From: SZUA-444 sp965226565
Lineage (GTDB): Bacteria > Bacillota > Clostridia > Oscillospirales > Ruminococcaceae
NCBI GenBank assembly: GCA_965226565.1
Contig: CBDDDI010000001.1
Coordinates: forward strand, 1-64,000
Length of the DNA stretch: 64,000 bases
Reading direction: 5' to 3'
Positions 54,355 to 63,178 of the stretch are shown here, piece by piece. The first letter of the stretch is position 1, and each line of letters starts with the position of its first letter. The position numbers and the translations under genes are program-made. The notes under the pieces are model-generated. The model did no database searches and was not told the DNA's origin. It saw nothing but the letters and a program-made list of their open reading frames with translations.

Positions 54355-55215
54355 TTATAAAGTTTCATATTCTTTTAAAGTTATATTTTGAGCAAGCCAG
54401 CTAAGGCAGTTTTCTATCATTATTCCATCTCTAGGATCAGTAGAATAACTATAAGTAGTTTTAATTGCAAGTTCAGTAAAACTAGTAGCTCTGTTCATAG
54501 CAATAGGCAAACTATCTCCGTTTAGTAAACTTCCAACAAGAACACTAGCAAAAATGTCTCCAGAGCCAGGATAATTAACAGGAACATAGTTGCATTTAAC
54601 TTTCCAAAAAGAATTATTAATTTTATCATAACCAACATTATAATTTGATCCATCAGTAAGTATAATACTTGTAAGAACAATAGTATTAGGACCTTTTTCA
54701 GATAATCTAACAAGCCAACTTTTTATTTTTGATGAAGTAAAAAAAGAAGTTGGAAAAGGTTCATTAATAAGAATAGAAGCTTCAGTAAGATTAGGAGTGA
54801 TAATATCAGCAATTTTTACAAGTTCACTCATTCGTTTGCAAAGCTCTTTAGTATAAGTTTTATAAGGTTTACCATGATCGCCCATAACAGGATCAACAAT
54901 TTTTAATGCATTTGGATAATTTTTAAAAAAATCCAAACAATGGTCAATTTGTCCAGACGAAGCAAGAAATCCACTATATATACAATCAAAATTCTGATTA
55001 ATTTCTTTATAATGATTTAAAGTAGGTATAATATAGTCAGTCAAATCTCTTAATACAACATCACCAAAACCACCAGTATGAGAAGACAAAACAGCAGTAG
55101 GAACAGGACAACATTGAATTTTCATTATTGAAAGAATAGGAGATATAACAGTTAATGAACATCTTCCAACACCAGATAAATCGTGGATAGCAGCAACTTT
55201 TTTATTATTATTCAC
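54355..55215 (-). CDS. Pyridoxal/pyridoxamine kinase (PdxK/PdxY-like)
   Basis: A ribokinase-like enzyme of about 287 residues. It has the N-terminal AAIHDLSGVGRCSLT with PTAVLSSHTGGFG, the vitamin-site VDPVMGDHGK, ITPNLTEASIL and the anion-hole NYPGSGDIFASVLVG, whose Asp is the catalytic base. It phosphorylates B6 vitamers to make pyridoxal phosphate. GTG at 55215 is the best start (GGAG 6 bp upstream); earlier codons overlap that site. Confidence 0.9.
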   Translation of the reverse strand: MNNNKKVAAIHDLSGVGRCSLTVISPILSIMKIQCCPVPTAVLSSHTGGFGDVVLRDLTDYIIPTLNHYKEINQNFDCIYSGFLASSGQIDHCLDFFKNYPNALKIVDPVMGDHGKPYKTYTKELCKRMSELVKIADIITPNLTEASILINEPFPTSFFTSSKIKSWLVRLSEKGPNTIVLTSIILTDGSNYNVGYDKINNSFWKVKCNYVPVNYPGSGDIFASVLVGSLLNGDSLPIAMNRATSFTELAIKTTYSYSTDPRDGIMIENCLSWLAQNITLKEYETL

Positions 55216-55355
55216 ATTTAACTCCAAAAATTTATTTAAATTATTCGCATCACATTATACCATATTTTTTTATTATTAACAATATTTTTATGTTATATAA
55301 GTAAGTCTAAAAGGGCATCATAACCTTATAAAATAAATAATTAGGAGTGTTAAAA

Positions 55356-55529
55356 TTGAAAATGGGTTCATTTGTAAAAGGAATGACTGTAGGAGTTACA
55401 GTTGGAGCTATAACATACGCAATGACTAATAGAACAAATAAACAAAAACGCAGAATGAAAAAGACTGCAAACAAAGCTATTAGTGGTTTAGGATCAGTTA
55501 TAGATAGTATATCTTATATGGTAAGATAG
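55356..55529 (+). CDS. Small YtxH-like protein (57 aa)
   Basis: A short protein (MKMGSFVKGMTVGVTVGAI...) with one glycine-rich helix, GMTVGVTVGAITYAMT, followed by a very basic stretch (NKQKRRMKKTANK) and an amphipathic end. It resembles short YtxH-type envelope proteins. TTG at 55356 is preferred because AGGAG lies 8 bp before it. It sits alone between two divergent or convergent housekeeping genes with a shared terminator downstream. Confidence 0.7.
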   Translation: MKMGSFVKGMTVGVTVGAITYAMTNRTNKQKRRMKKTANKAISGLGSVIDSISYMVR

Positions 55530-55560
55530 AAAAAAGCCGGAATTTCCGGCTTTTTTTATT
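55530..55560. terminator. Bidirectional terminator
   Basis: AAAAGCCGGAA pairs with TTCCGGCTTTT with A and T runs on both sides, shared by the YtxH-like and tmcAL genes. Confidence 0.9.
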
Positions 55561-55562
55561 AT

Positions 55563-56735
55563 TTAAATTGTTTTTGTTACTTTTACTGAGTATTCATTTT
55601 TTCTATAATTGTTATTATCACATGCTAAAGAAAATAAATTAGAAGCATTATTATCAAGTTCTGAAAGTCTATTAGCTTCATTAGAAATTTTGCTAAGTTT
55701 AGATAAAGAAGTTGATATAGGAAAATCACTTCGCTTTTTTATTTCAGAAAGAATTTCTTGACCTTTCTCATTAAAAGCAAGAATTCTAGCATATTGAGGT
55801 AAAATATTTAAATCTTCATAAGTTACTCCAAGCAAAGCATACATAATAACTCTTCGTATTCTAGCAAGAGTAAAGCATTTCGTTTTACATTTCATTAAAA
55901 GATCATTATATGAAAGTGATGAATTAATAGCACTATATAATCTATCACCAAGTCCTCCATTTGCATCAGGTAATAAATTAAGTTTCTCTTTACTCATTGA
56001 AAGTAGTTTGTAAAAAATGATTTTTTCAATATTTTTTATATTAGCAATGTTTTGTGTTTCTTGATTTAAGTTTTTTGGAATAAACTTATCAATATTTTCA
56101 TTATTTGCAATTTTGGTTCTTAATAAAGAAGCGCTTGCAAAGTTTTCTGTTTCAATATCACTATCATGATCTATAGAATTTCTTTTGACTGTAATAGGTT
56201 TAATTCTACTATTAATAGAGTTTAATGCGTTTAAATATTCTATAGCCAAAGTGTTGTTTGGAGAATTAAATATATCTGCAATTTCTTTTCCAAAGTCTTT
56301 TTCAATTGCTTTAGACATTGCTAAAGGATATGAAAGACCATTTTTAATGTATTCTAAAACATCTTTTGAGTTTTTATATTTAATAGAAATTTCCGAGGCA
56401 ATCTTAATTTTTTTTAATTCACCAGATTCTGAACCAAAAGAAAGCAAATCAACAACGTTAAGTTTATTCAATATATAAACAGAAGATTTTGCGAAAATTT
56501 CAGCAGAGCTAACAGAATAAGGAACAGGCAATTCAATTACCAAATCAATTCCGTTTTTTACAGCATTCTGAGCTCTTATATGCTTGTCTATTATTGAAAT
56601 ATCACCACGTTGAACAATGTTTCCGCTCATAATTCCAACTATATGAGTTGCTCTTAATTGTCTAGTTTTATTAATTTGATATAAATGACCATTGTGAAAT
56701 GGATTATACTCACAAATAATACCACAAATATTCAT
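55563..56735 (-). CDS. tmcAL: tRNA(Met) cytidine acetate ligase
   Basis: A 390-residue nucleotidyltransferase-like protein starting GIICEYNPFHNGHLYQI (HxGH-type motif) with MSGNIVQRGDISI and DLVIELPVPYSVSSAEIFA. TmcAL makes N4-acetylcytidine at the wobble base of elongator tRNA-Met using ATP and acetate. It is divergent from ackA, a pairing common in Clostridia and functionally sensible because both act on acetate. AAAGGG precedes ATG. Confidence 0.93.
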   Translation of the reverse strand: MNICGIICEYNPFHNGHLYQINKTRQLRATHIVGIMSGNIVQRGDISIIDKHIRAQNAVKNGIDLVIELPVPYSVSSAEIFAKSSVYILNKLNVVDLLSFGSESGELKKIKIASEISIKYKNSKDVLEYIKNGLSYPLAMSKAIEKDFGKEIADIFNSPNNTLAIEYLNALNSINSRIKPITVKRNSIDHDSDIETENFASASLLRTKIANNENIDKFIPKNLNQETQNIANIKNIEKIIFYKLLSMSKEKLNLLPDANGGLGDRLYSAINSSLSYNDLLMKCKTKCFTLARIRRVIMYALLGVTYEDLNILPQYARILAFNEKGQEILSEIKKRSDFPISTSLSKLSKISNEANRLSELDNNASNLFSLACDNNNYRKNEYSVKVTKTI

Positions 56736-56794
56736 ATTTTCCCTTTCAGAAAGTGTGCATATTTCTAAAAATAAAAAAAATTTATAAATTTTAC

Positions 56795-56823
56795 TTGATT
56801 TTTTTGCTATATTGTAATAATAT
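56795..56823 (+). promoter_or_regulatory. Promoter of ackA
   Basis: TTGATT (56795-56800) and TAATAT (56818-56823) with 17-bp spacing, about 45 bp before the start codon. Confidence 0.55.
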
Positions 56824-56867
56824 AAAATAATAATGTAAATGTCAAGTTATTGTAGGAGGTTATATTA

Positions 56868-58067
56868 ATGTTAGTTTTAGTAATTAACGCAGGAAGTTCT
56901 TCTTTGAAATACCAATTAATAGATATGAACGGTGAAGAAGTAAAGGCAAAAGGAAATTGTGAAAGAATTGGTATTGATGGTAAAATAACTTATAAAACAA
57001 ATGATGGTCGTTCTTATGTTAGAGATTGTAGTTTTCCAACTCATACAGAAGCTTTTATGAAACTTATTGATGTAATGACAAAAGGTGAAACAGCTGTAAT
57101 TACCGATATGAGTGAGATATATGCAGTAGGTCACAGAATTGTACAAGGTGCAGAAGTATTTACTAAAACAACGTTAGTGACTGACGAAGTTATTGATAAG
57201 ATTGATGAATTAGCTGAGCTTGCTCCTGTTCATAACCATGCTCATGCTCTTGCTTTAAGAGCTTGTAAAAGTGTTCTACCAGATAATGTTCCACAAGTAG
57301 TTGTTTTTGATACAGCATTCCATCAAACTATGCCAGAAAAAGCATATATGTATGGATTGCCACATGAATGTTATGAAAAATTGCATGTTCGTAAATATGG
57401 TTTTCATGGAACATCACATAGATTTGTTTCTGGTGAACTAGCAAGACTTATGAATAAAGATATTAAAGATTTGAAAATAGTAAGTTGTCATTTAGGAAAT
57501 GGATCTTCAATTTGTTGTGTTGATGGTGGAAAATCTGTTGATACATCAATGGGATTTACACCTCTTGATGGACTTGTAATGGGCACACGTTGTGGAGCTA
57601 TTGACGCTTCAGCTGTAACATATGTTGCGAATAAATTAGGATACACACCTTCTCAAATGAGCAATTATTTAAATAAAAATTCAGGATTCCTTGGTATGAC
57701 AGGTGTATCTTCTGATAATCGTGATATATCTGCTGCTGCTAAACACGGAGATAAAAATGCAATACTTGCTTCTAAGCTATTACGTTACCAAATAAAAAAA
57801 TATATTGGTTCATATGCTGCTGTAATGAATGGCCTTGATGCTATAATCTTTACAGGAGGTATTGGTGAAAATGCTTGGGATGTAAGAAAAGATGTTTGTG
57901 AAGACATGGAATTCTTTGGTGTTAAAATTGATGATGAGCTTAATGAAAAGATGAATGGACAACTTTGTAATATTACTGCAAAAGATGCAAAAGTTCAAAC
58001 TTGGATTTTACCTACTAACGAAGAATTATTAATTGCACGTGATACACTTGATTTAGTTTCAAAATAG
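56868..58067 (+). CDS. ackA: Acetate kinase
   Basis: A 399-residue ASKHA-fold kinase with LVINAGSSSLKYQLI, VVFDTAFHQTMPEKAYMYGL, the YGFHGTSHRFV and SCHLGNGSSICCV loops, MTRCGAID-like MGTRCGAIDASAV, and IFTGGIGENAW. It makes ATP and acetate from acetyl phosphate, a main energy step in fermentation. GGAGG precedes ATG at 8 bp. No phosphotransacetylase gene is adjacent in the window. Confidence 0.98.
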   Translation: MLVLVINAGSSSLKYQLIDMNGEEVKAKGNCERIGIDGKITYKTNDGRSYVRDCSFPTHTEAFMKLIDVMTKGETAVITDMSEIYAVGHRIVQGAEVFTKTTLVTDEVIDKIDELAELAPVHNHAHALALRACKSVLPDNVPQVVVFDTAFHQTMPEKAYMYGLPHECYEKLHVRKYGFHGTSHRFVSGELARLMNKDIKDLKIVSCHLGNGSSICCVDGGKSVDTSMGFTPLDGLVMGTRCGAIDASAVTYVANKLGYTPSQMSNYLNKNSGFLGMTGVSSDNRDISAAAKHGDKNAILASKLLRYQIKKYIGSYAAVMNGLDAIIFTGGIGENAWDVRKDVCEDMEFFGVKIDDELNEKMNGQLCNITAKDAKVQTWILPTNEELLIARDTLDLVSK

Positions 58068-58146
58068 TATTATAATATAGTTGTAGTTTTATATAATAAA
58101 TTTTAACAAAAGATCTAATAACAGTTTTAGGTTTGGAGGACAATTA

Positions 58147-59178
58147 GTGCGGCAAAAAGAAAATAAAAAAATTTTGCTGTTGATTTCCATTTTCGTTTTA
58201 ATTGTTTTAGTATGTGTGTTTGTTTTTTCAAGATTAGATGAATCTAGTAATAATAATGGTTTGTCTGTAATTACTGATAAGTCAGTTGTTTCTACAATTG
58301 AAGTAATATTATCTGAACCAATACCATCTTCAACAACGTCAATGGCAGTAAAATTTCCTAAGGATTTAAATTTAATAACAAAAGATGAATTGATGGCAAT
58401 AGATGGAATAGGTGTGAAAACTGCTACAAGTATTGTTGATTATAGGACATCTTTAGGTTCTTTTGATAATTTAAATCAACTTTTAAATGTTGATGGAATT
58501 GGAGATAAGACCTTTGATAAATTGAAAAAATGTTTGTTTGTTGAAAATGAATCTGATAAAGATAATTCAAAATCAAATAATAATTCCTCATCAAATGGAA
58601 CTGTTAAAAAATATAAATCTAATGGAAATAGTACATCTACTACAAAAGCTTCAAGAAAACCTTCAAAGAAACCGGTTGAAACTCCAAGTAAACCAGTTGT
58701 GTTTAAAAAAATTAATATAAATTCAGCTACATATTCAGAACTTATGTTAATTAAAGGTGTTGGAGATGCTAAAGCAAAAGCTATTATTAATTATAGAAAA
58801 AATAACGGATATTTTTATTCTATAAAAGAAATTAAAAATGTAGATGGAATAGGTTCTAAAAATTATGAAGTAATTAAAGATTACATACTTGTTGATGTGT
58901 CAAAATTACCTCCTAAAAAAATAGATACCACTACTACTACCAGTACTACATTAGAAACTGATAAACCTAAACCTGTAGAAATAGAGCTTGAATCTGTAAA
59001 TTTAAATACTGCTACTTATGATGAATTTATGAAAATACCTAAAATAGAAAAAGAAACTATAGATAGTATTATTAATTATCGTATTAATTCAGGATCTAAG
59101 TTTAAACAAGTTTATGAATTAGAAAGATTTATTGATGTAGATCAATTTAATGAAATATCTAAATATCTTACTATATAA
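58147..59178 (+). CDS. ComEA-like membrane-anchored helix-hairpin-helix protein
   Basis: A 343-residue protein with GTG start (GGAGG 7 bp before). An N-terminal membrane helix (about 9-28) precedes three ComEA-type helix-hairpin-helix pairs at about 75-132, 188-248 and 283-343. The first two keep the GIGxKTA/GVGDAKA hairpins (IDGIGVKTATSIVDYR, IKGVGDAKAKAIINYR). The third is degraded (IPKIEKETIDSIINYR). Low-complexity Ser/Thr/Lys linkers separate them. ComEA binds incoming DNA during transformation; three units instead of one is unusual. No comEC is adjacent. Confidence 0.82.
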   Translation: MRQKENKKILLLISIFVLIVLVCVFVFSRLDESSNNNGLSVITDKSVVSTIEVILSEPIPSSTTSMAVKFPKDLNLITKDELMAIDGIGVKTATSIVDYRTSLGSFDNLNQLLNVDGIGDKTFDKLKKCLFVENESDKDNSKSNNNSSSNGTVKKYKSNGNSTSTTKASRKPSKKPVETPSKPVVFKKININSATYSELMLIKGVGDAKAKAIINYRKNNGYFYSIKEIKNVDGIGSKNYEVIKDYILVDVSKLPPKKIDTTTTTSTTLETDKPKPVEIELESVNLNTATYDEFMKIPKIEKETIDSIINYRINSGSKFKQVYELERFIDVDQFNEISKYLTI

Positions 59179-59179
59179 A

Positions 59180-59210
59180 AAAGAACCTCATGATGAGGTT
59201 CTTTTCTTTT
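59180..59210. terminator. Bidirectional terminator
   Basis: AAAAGAACCTCA pairs with TGAGGTTCTTTT, between the ComEA-like gene and leuA. Confidence 0.88.
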
Positions 59211-60865
59211 TATTGTTTTAAATAAATATTAACAGCACTTATAATAGCATTAACTGATGCAGTTACGATATCAGTATTCATACCAACACCCCAAACAAAT
59301 TTATCGTTAATCTTAATTTCAATATAAGCAAGAGCACTTGATTTTGAAGAATGTTCAAGAGCATGCTGATGATAATTAACGATAGTAAAGTCAACACCAA
59401 TAACTTTCATTATTGCATCACTAAAAGCATCAAGTCTACCATTACCAACACCTATAGAATCTTTTAATTCTTTGTCAAATTGTATGTTTAATCTAGCTTC
59501 AATTTCTGAATTCTGAACATAAGTAGCCTTATTTACTTTAAGTTTATCTGATATATTAACAAAATTATTAAAGAAAGCTTTCTTAATTTCATCAGGTAGT
59601 AATTCTTTATTTTGACAATCAGAAATATTCTTAATATGGTATCCAAATTCTTCACGGAATTTAGGAGGAAGAATAATTCCAAAGTTTTGCTCAAGAATAT
59701 ATCCAATTCCACCTTTGCCAGATTGTGAATTAATTCTAATTACATCACTTTCATATTCTCTACCAATATCTTTAGGATCAATAGGAAGATAAGGTACAGT
59801 CCATTTATCGCAGTTTTTGTCACTATGCCATTTAATACCTTTTGCAATAGCATCTTGATGTGATCCTGAAAAAGCAGCAAATACAAGTTGGCCACTATAA
59901 GGATGACGTTCATAGACATTCATTCTTGTAATTTTTTTATAAATTTCAGTGATTTTTGGAACATTGCTAAAATCTAGTTTTGGATCAATTCCTTGAGAGA
60001 ACATATTTAAAGCAAGTGTAATAATATCAACATTACCAGTTCTTTCACCATTTCCAAATAAAGTGCCTTCTATTCTGTCAGCACCAGCCAAAAGTCCCAT
60101 TTCACTGTCTGCAACTCCACATCCACGATCATTATGAGGATGTAAAGAAATTATAACATTTTCACGATTGTTAATGTTATTACATATATATTCAACTTGT
60201 GATGCGTAAACATGAGGCATAGAAAGTTCAACAGTTACAGGAAGATTAATTATAACTTTATTATCTGAAGTAGGTTGCCATTGATCAATAACAGCATTAC
60301 AAATATCAAGAGCAAATTCCATTTCTGTGCCAGTAAAACTTTCAGGTGAATATTCAAATTTAAAATTGCCTTCAATATCATCACTTAGATTTTTAAGCAA
60401 TATAGCACCATCAATAGCCATCTGAATAATTTCATCTTTGCTTTTTTTAAAGACTTGTTCTCTTTGAGCAACAGAAGTAGAGTTATATAAATGAACAATT
60501 GCACTTTTACAACCTTTAATTGCATCAAAAGTTTTTCTTATAATATGCTCTCGTGCCTGAGTAAGAACTTGAATAGTAACATCATCAGGAATAAGATTTT
60601 GTTCAATAAGTGTTCTGCAAAATTCAAATTCAGTATCAGAAGCAGCAGGAAATCCAATTTCTATTTCTTTAAAACCTAAATTCACAAGTAGCTTGAAAAA
60701 TTTCAATTTTTCTTCAAGAGTCATAGGAGTAATCAGAGATTGATTACCATCTCTTAGATCAACGCTACACCATATAGGCGCTTTTTCAACATAAGTTTTC
60801 TTAGTCCAATTCATGGATGGGGTAGGTGGGACATAAAAATTTTGTTTGTATTTATGATAATTCAT
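59210..60865 (-). CDS. leuA: 2-isopropylmalate synthase
   Basis: A 551-residue enzyme of the longer LeuA type. It has the catalytic TIM barrel (IWCSVDLRDGNQSL, EIGFPAASDTEFEF, and the metal site SLHPHNDRGCGVADSE, GNGERTGNVDI) and a C-terminal leucine-binding regulatory domain (from about 430, with SIGVGNGRLDAF and a conserved ALAYIEI). It condenses acetyl-CoA with 2-oxoisovalerate, first step of leucine synthesis. The start at 60865 follows AGGAG by 5 bp. The gene stands alone behind a T-box leader; other leu genes are not in the window. Confidence 0.96.
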   Translation of the reverse strand: MNYHKYKQNFYVPPTPSMNWTKKTYVEKAPIWCSVDLRDGNQSLITPMTLEEKLKFFKLLVNLGFKEIEIGFPAASDTEFEFCRTLIEQNLIPDDVTIQVLTQAREHIIRKTFDAIKGCKSAIVHLYNSTSVAQREQVFKKSKDEIIQMAIDGAILLKNLSDDIEGNFKFEYSPESFTGTEMEFALDICNAVIDQWQPTSDNKVIINLPVTVELSMPHVYASQVEYICNNINNRENVIISLHPHNDRGCGVADSEMGLLAGADRIEGTLFGNGERTGNVDIITLALNMFSQGIDPKLDFSNVPKITEIYKKITRMNVYERHPYSGQLVFAAFSGSHQDAIAKGIKWHSDKNCDKWTVPYLPIDPKDIGREYESDVIRINSQSGKGGIGYILEQNFGIILPPKFREEFGYHIKNISDCQNKELLPDEIKKAFFNNFVNISDKLKVNKATYVQNSEIEARLNIQFDKELKDSIGVGNGRLDAFSDAIMKVIGVDFTIVNYHQHALEHSSKSSALAYIEIKINDKFVWGVGMNTDIVTASVNAIISAVNIYLKQ

Positions 60866-60884
60866 AAAATCTCCTTTCACATTA

Positions 60885-61140
60885 TAAAAAAATCCGCCTC
60901 AAAAGCATAACAAGCTAAAGAGACGGAGTATGAATCCGTGGTACCACTCAAATTGATGAAAATTCATCCACTTACACATCAAACAATGTGTTACTCTATA
61001 ACGGAAGTAACCGTCTGTACTTACTAAATAATGTTCAGCACAGCTGCTCAAGGATGAGTTATAACTAATAAACAATACTACCTTTCAGCAAAATGGTAGC
61101 TCTCTGAGAATGAATAAATAGTTTTGTTTCCTATCATCGC
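60885..61140 (-). ncRNA. T-box leader of leuA
   Basis: On the minus strand the leader has the T-box sequence GAGTGGTACCACGG (60936-60950), the stem I features AGAGAGC and GCTGAAAGG, and a plausible specifier CTC (Leu, 61056-61058) in the context AACTCATCC. A terminator follows: CCGTCTC (60920-60926) pairs with GAGGCGG (60894-60900) and runs into seven Ts. Uncharged tRNA-Leu would stabilise the antiterminator and allow leuA transcription. Confidence 0.92.
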
Positions 61141-61299
61141 ATTTAAGATTAGTATAATTATAATTTATTTATTTATGTATGTCAATAGTAAAATATATAC
61201 TTTAAATCATACTATAAATACAAAAAAATACAAAAATCTAATAAATTATAGTTATAATATCAAAATAAAAAAATATATTTAAAAAAACCAAAAAAAGTG

Positions 61300-61328
61300 T
61301 TGACAATGATATTGCATTGTAGTATAAT
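61300..61328 (+). promoter_or_regulatory. Promoter of tRNA-Pro
   Basis: Perfect TTGACA (61300-61305) and TATAAT (61323-61328) with 17-bp spacing, 31 bp before the tRNA. Confidence 0.9.
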
Positions 61329-61359
61329 AATTAAGTCGTCAGATGACAACACAATAAAT

Positions 61360-61436
61360 CGAGGCGTAGCTCAGTTTGGTAGAGTGCTTGGTTTGGGACC
61401 AAGATGCCGCAGGTTCGACTCCTGTCGCCTCGACCA
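61360..61436 (+). tRNA. tRNA-Pro (anticodon TGG)
   Basis: The acceptor arms CGAGGCG (61360-61366) and CGCCTCG (61426-61432) pair perfectly, then A and an encoded CCA. The anticodon stem CTTGG/CCAAG holds loop TTTGGGA with anticodon TGG, reading proline codons. The T-arm GCAGGTTCGACTCCTGT is canonical. Confidence 0.96.
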
Positions 61437-61496
61437 ATTGTTAAAAAGATACATATTAAATTTGATAATATTTCAAAAAATAATTTAAAAATCTTC

Positions 61497-61525
61497 TTGA
61501 CAAACATTAAAAAATATGGTATAAT
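61497..61525 (+). promoter_or_regulatory. Promoter of the tRNA-Thr/tRNA-Tyr pair
   Basis: Perfect TTGACA (61497-61502) and TATAAT (61520-61525) with 17-bp spacing, 18 bp before tRNA-Thr. Having its own promoter separates this pair from tRNA-Pro. Confidence 0.85.
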
Positions 61526-61543
61526 AGATATGCTACTTAAGAG

Positions 61544-61619
61544 GCTGGTGTAGCTCAGTTGGTAGAGCAGCTGATTTGTAATCAGCAGGTCGGGGGTTCG
61601 AGTCCGTCCACCAGCTCCA
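61544..61619 (+). tRNA. tRNA-Thr (anticodon TGT)
   Basis: The acceptor GCTGGTG (61544-61550) pairs with CACCAGC (61609-61615), followed by T and CCA. Anticodon stem GCTGA/TCAGC with loop TTTGTAA gives TGT, reading threonine ACA codons. The D-arm and GGGGGTTCGAGTCCGTC T-arm are normal. Confidence 0.96.
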
Positions 61620-61649
61620 AATATCAAAGTTAATCTTTGATCATATTTT

Positions 61650-61734
61650 GGGAGAGTTCCCGAGTGGCCAAAGGGGGCAGACTGTAAATCTGTTGCATCT
61701 TGCTTCGATGGTTCGAATCCATCTTCTCCCACCA
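61650..61734 (+). tRNA. tRNA-Tyr (anticodon GTA)
   Basis: The acceptor GGGAGAG pairs with TTCTCCC (one G-T), then A and CCA. Anticodon loop CTGTAAA gives GTA. The long variable arm (TGCATCTTGC) is expected of bacterial tRNA-Tyr. Confidence 0.96.
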
Positions 61735-61766
61735 AAGCTTGTTTATTTTATAGACAAGCTTTTTTG
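61735..61766 (+). terminator. Terminator of the tRNA cluster
   Basis: AAGCTTGT pairs with ACAAGCTT and is followed by a T run. Confidence 0.85.
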
Positions 61767-61790
61767 TTTTACTAAATAAAATATTAATAT

Positions 61791-61832
61791 AAAAATGGCT
61801 TGTTGCTTTAATTTAAACAACAAGTCATTTTT
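61791..61832 (-). terminator. Terminator of the DUF11 protein gene
   Basis: AAAAATGGCTTGTTG pairs with CAACAAGTCATTTTT (one G-T pair); on the minus strand it is followed by Ts. Confidence 0.8.
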
Positions 61833-61864
61833 ATTATATTTAATATTATTAATTATAAAAAATA

Positions 61865-62719
61865 TTAAACTGTTCCAGTTACAGTAAGAACACTTACGCC
61901 AGGAGTTACAATAAAGTTTCCACCAACAGGATCTTGAGTAAAGGTTGCAGCAGGAACTGTAATTTCTCCAGGAACTGTTTCGAATAAACCAGTTACTGTA
62001 TCATAGGTATAGTTTGTTGGGTCAACCCATGGAGTTCCATTAAAGTCAACAGTAATTGGGTTAAGAATAGGATCAAATGTATCTGTAAGAGTAACATTAT
62101 CTCCAGCTACAGCATCAGTATTTCCGAAGTTTTGGATAGTAAATGTATAAGTCAATTGACCATTTTCATTAACAACGTCAGGACATATACACTTAGTAAT
62201 TGTAAGCTCAGCTAAATCTTCAGTAGAAATAGTTTCAGTAATAGTAATATCTTCACTTAATCCGCCTCCAGAAATAACAGCTTCATTTGTAATAGTAGAA
62301 GCAGCATCCAGCGGAGCAAATTCATTTACTTTAACTTCATAAATTATAGTAGCGTTTCCGTTAGCAGGAACACTGATATTAGTAATAACTAAAGGTGGTC
62401 CAGCAGCAACAGGAGGTGCTACTTGCAATGCACCATTAATATAGTACTGTATAGAACCTGCAACATAATCAAGTGGAACAAGTGTTCCAACACCAAATGG
62501 ATATTCACCAAGGTTATCTGTAACAGTAAGCCCAGTAAAATCAGTTGTTCCTGAGTTAACAATTGAGATTACATAAGTTACATCATCGCCTGCAGTGTAG
62601 TTATCTGTAACAGCTGTTTTAGTAGCTGATAATGTAGCTAATATCTCTCCGGTAATAGTATTTGAATTAACAACATTTCCGTTATACGAAAGCGTCGCTT
62701 GGTTAGTAAAAATTGCCAT
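61865..62719 (-). CDS. DUF11-repeat protein without a signal peptide
   Basis: A 284-residue all-beta protein with two DUF11-type repeat domains. The first (about 33-155) has KTAVTDNYTAGDDVTYVI and GLTVTDNLGEY; the second (about 170-284) has LTYTFTIQNFGNTDAV and NVTLTDTFDP. It begins MAIFTNQATLSYNG with no export signal, wall anchor or membrane helix. Its codons are visibly richer in G and C than those of its neighbours. DUF11 proteins of this signal-less kind occur in spore-formers and may reach the surface by another route; that is inference. GGAGG precedes ATG at about 8 bp. Confidence 0.85.
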   Translation of the reverse strand: MAIFTNQATLSYNGNVVNSNTITGEILATLSATKTAVTDNYTAGDDVTYVISIVNSGTTDFTGLTVTDNLGEYPFGVGTLVPLDYVAGSIQYYINGALQVAPPVAAGPPLVITNISVPANGNATIIYEVKVNEFAPLDAASTITNEAVISGGGLSEDITITETISTEDLAELTITKCICPDVVNENGQLTYTFTIQNFGNTDAVAGDNVTLTDTFDPILNPITVDFNGTPWVDPTNYTYDTVTGLFETVPGEITVPAATFTQDPVGGNFIVTPGVSVLTVTGTV

Positions 62720-62827
62720 ATATTTCCTCCTTATATAAATAATGAGTTATTACCTCAAATTATTATATGTGAAAGAATATTAAATTGACACTTTTTAAAC
62801 ACGTTTTATGTATATTTTAATTTAAAA

Positions 62828-63178
62828 TTATTCAAATTTTGTTACTGGAAAAGAAGGCTTAGTAACTTGTTCTTTTGTTTCTGAAGATTTATCATCAGAA
62901 ATTTGATCTTCTGGTAAATTTTCCGGATCTAAACAGTTAAATACCTTCATTTTTGGCTGAAAATCTTTTGGTAAACGTTTTTTCATCATTCTACATCTGT
63001 TTTGTGATTGCATATTATTTGGCATTTGATTATTATTTATTGTTTGTCTGTTGTTTTGAAATTGCCTGTTGTTTGGTGATTGATTATTTTGTTGAAATTG
63101 TCTGTTATTTGGTGATTGGTTATTGTTTTGTAATTGTCTATTGCATTGACAATTTTTATTGTTTGAGTTATTTATCAT
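62828..63178 (-). CDS. Asn/Gln-rich low-complexity repeat protein
   Basis: A 116-residue protein. The N-terminal 60 residues are built from N, Q, R and S with a 12-residue repeat (NNQSPNNRQFQ type). A basic segment (CRMMKKRLPKDFQ) and an acidic tail (EDQISDDKSSETKEQ) follow. It has three cysteines and no signal peptide. It is not recognisable as a known family; Asn/Gln-rich proteins of this size occur among spore-coat proteins, which is only a suggestion. The start at 63178 has AAGGAG 7 bp before it and overlaps the end of the PPOX gene by 11 bp, so translation is coupled. Confidence 0.75.
   Translation of the reverse strand: MINNSNNKNCQCNRQLQNNNQSPNNRQFQQNNQSPNNRQFQNNRQTINNNQMPNNMQSQNRCRMMKKRLPKDFQPKMKVFNCLDPENLPEDQISDDKSSETKEQVTKPSFPVTKFE
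63059..63130 (-). repeat. 36-bp tandem coding repeat (two full units)
   Basis: Two adjacent 36-bp units (63059-63094 and 63095-63130) differ at a few positions and are flanked by partial units; they encode the 12-residue Asn/Gln repeat. Confidence 0.85.

Noticed and set aside
61331..61735. 134-codon frame across the tRNA cluster on the minus strand
   Set aside because: It covers three complete tRNA genes. Such spurious proteins with GDRSRTCG-like motifs are known misannotations of tRNA antisense.
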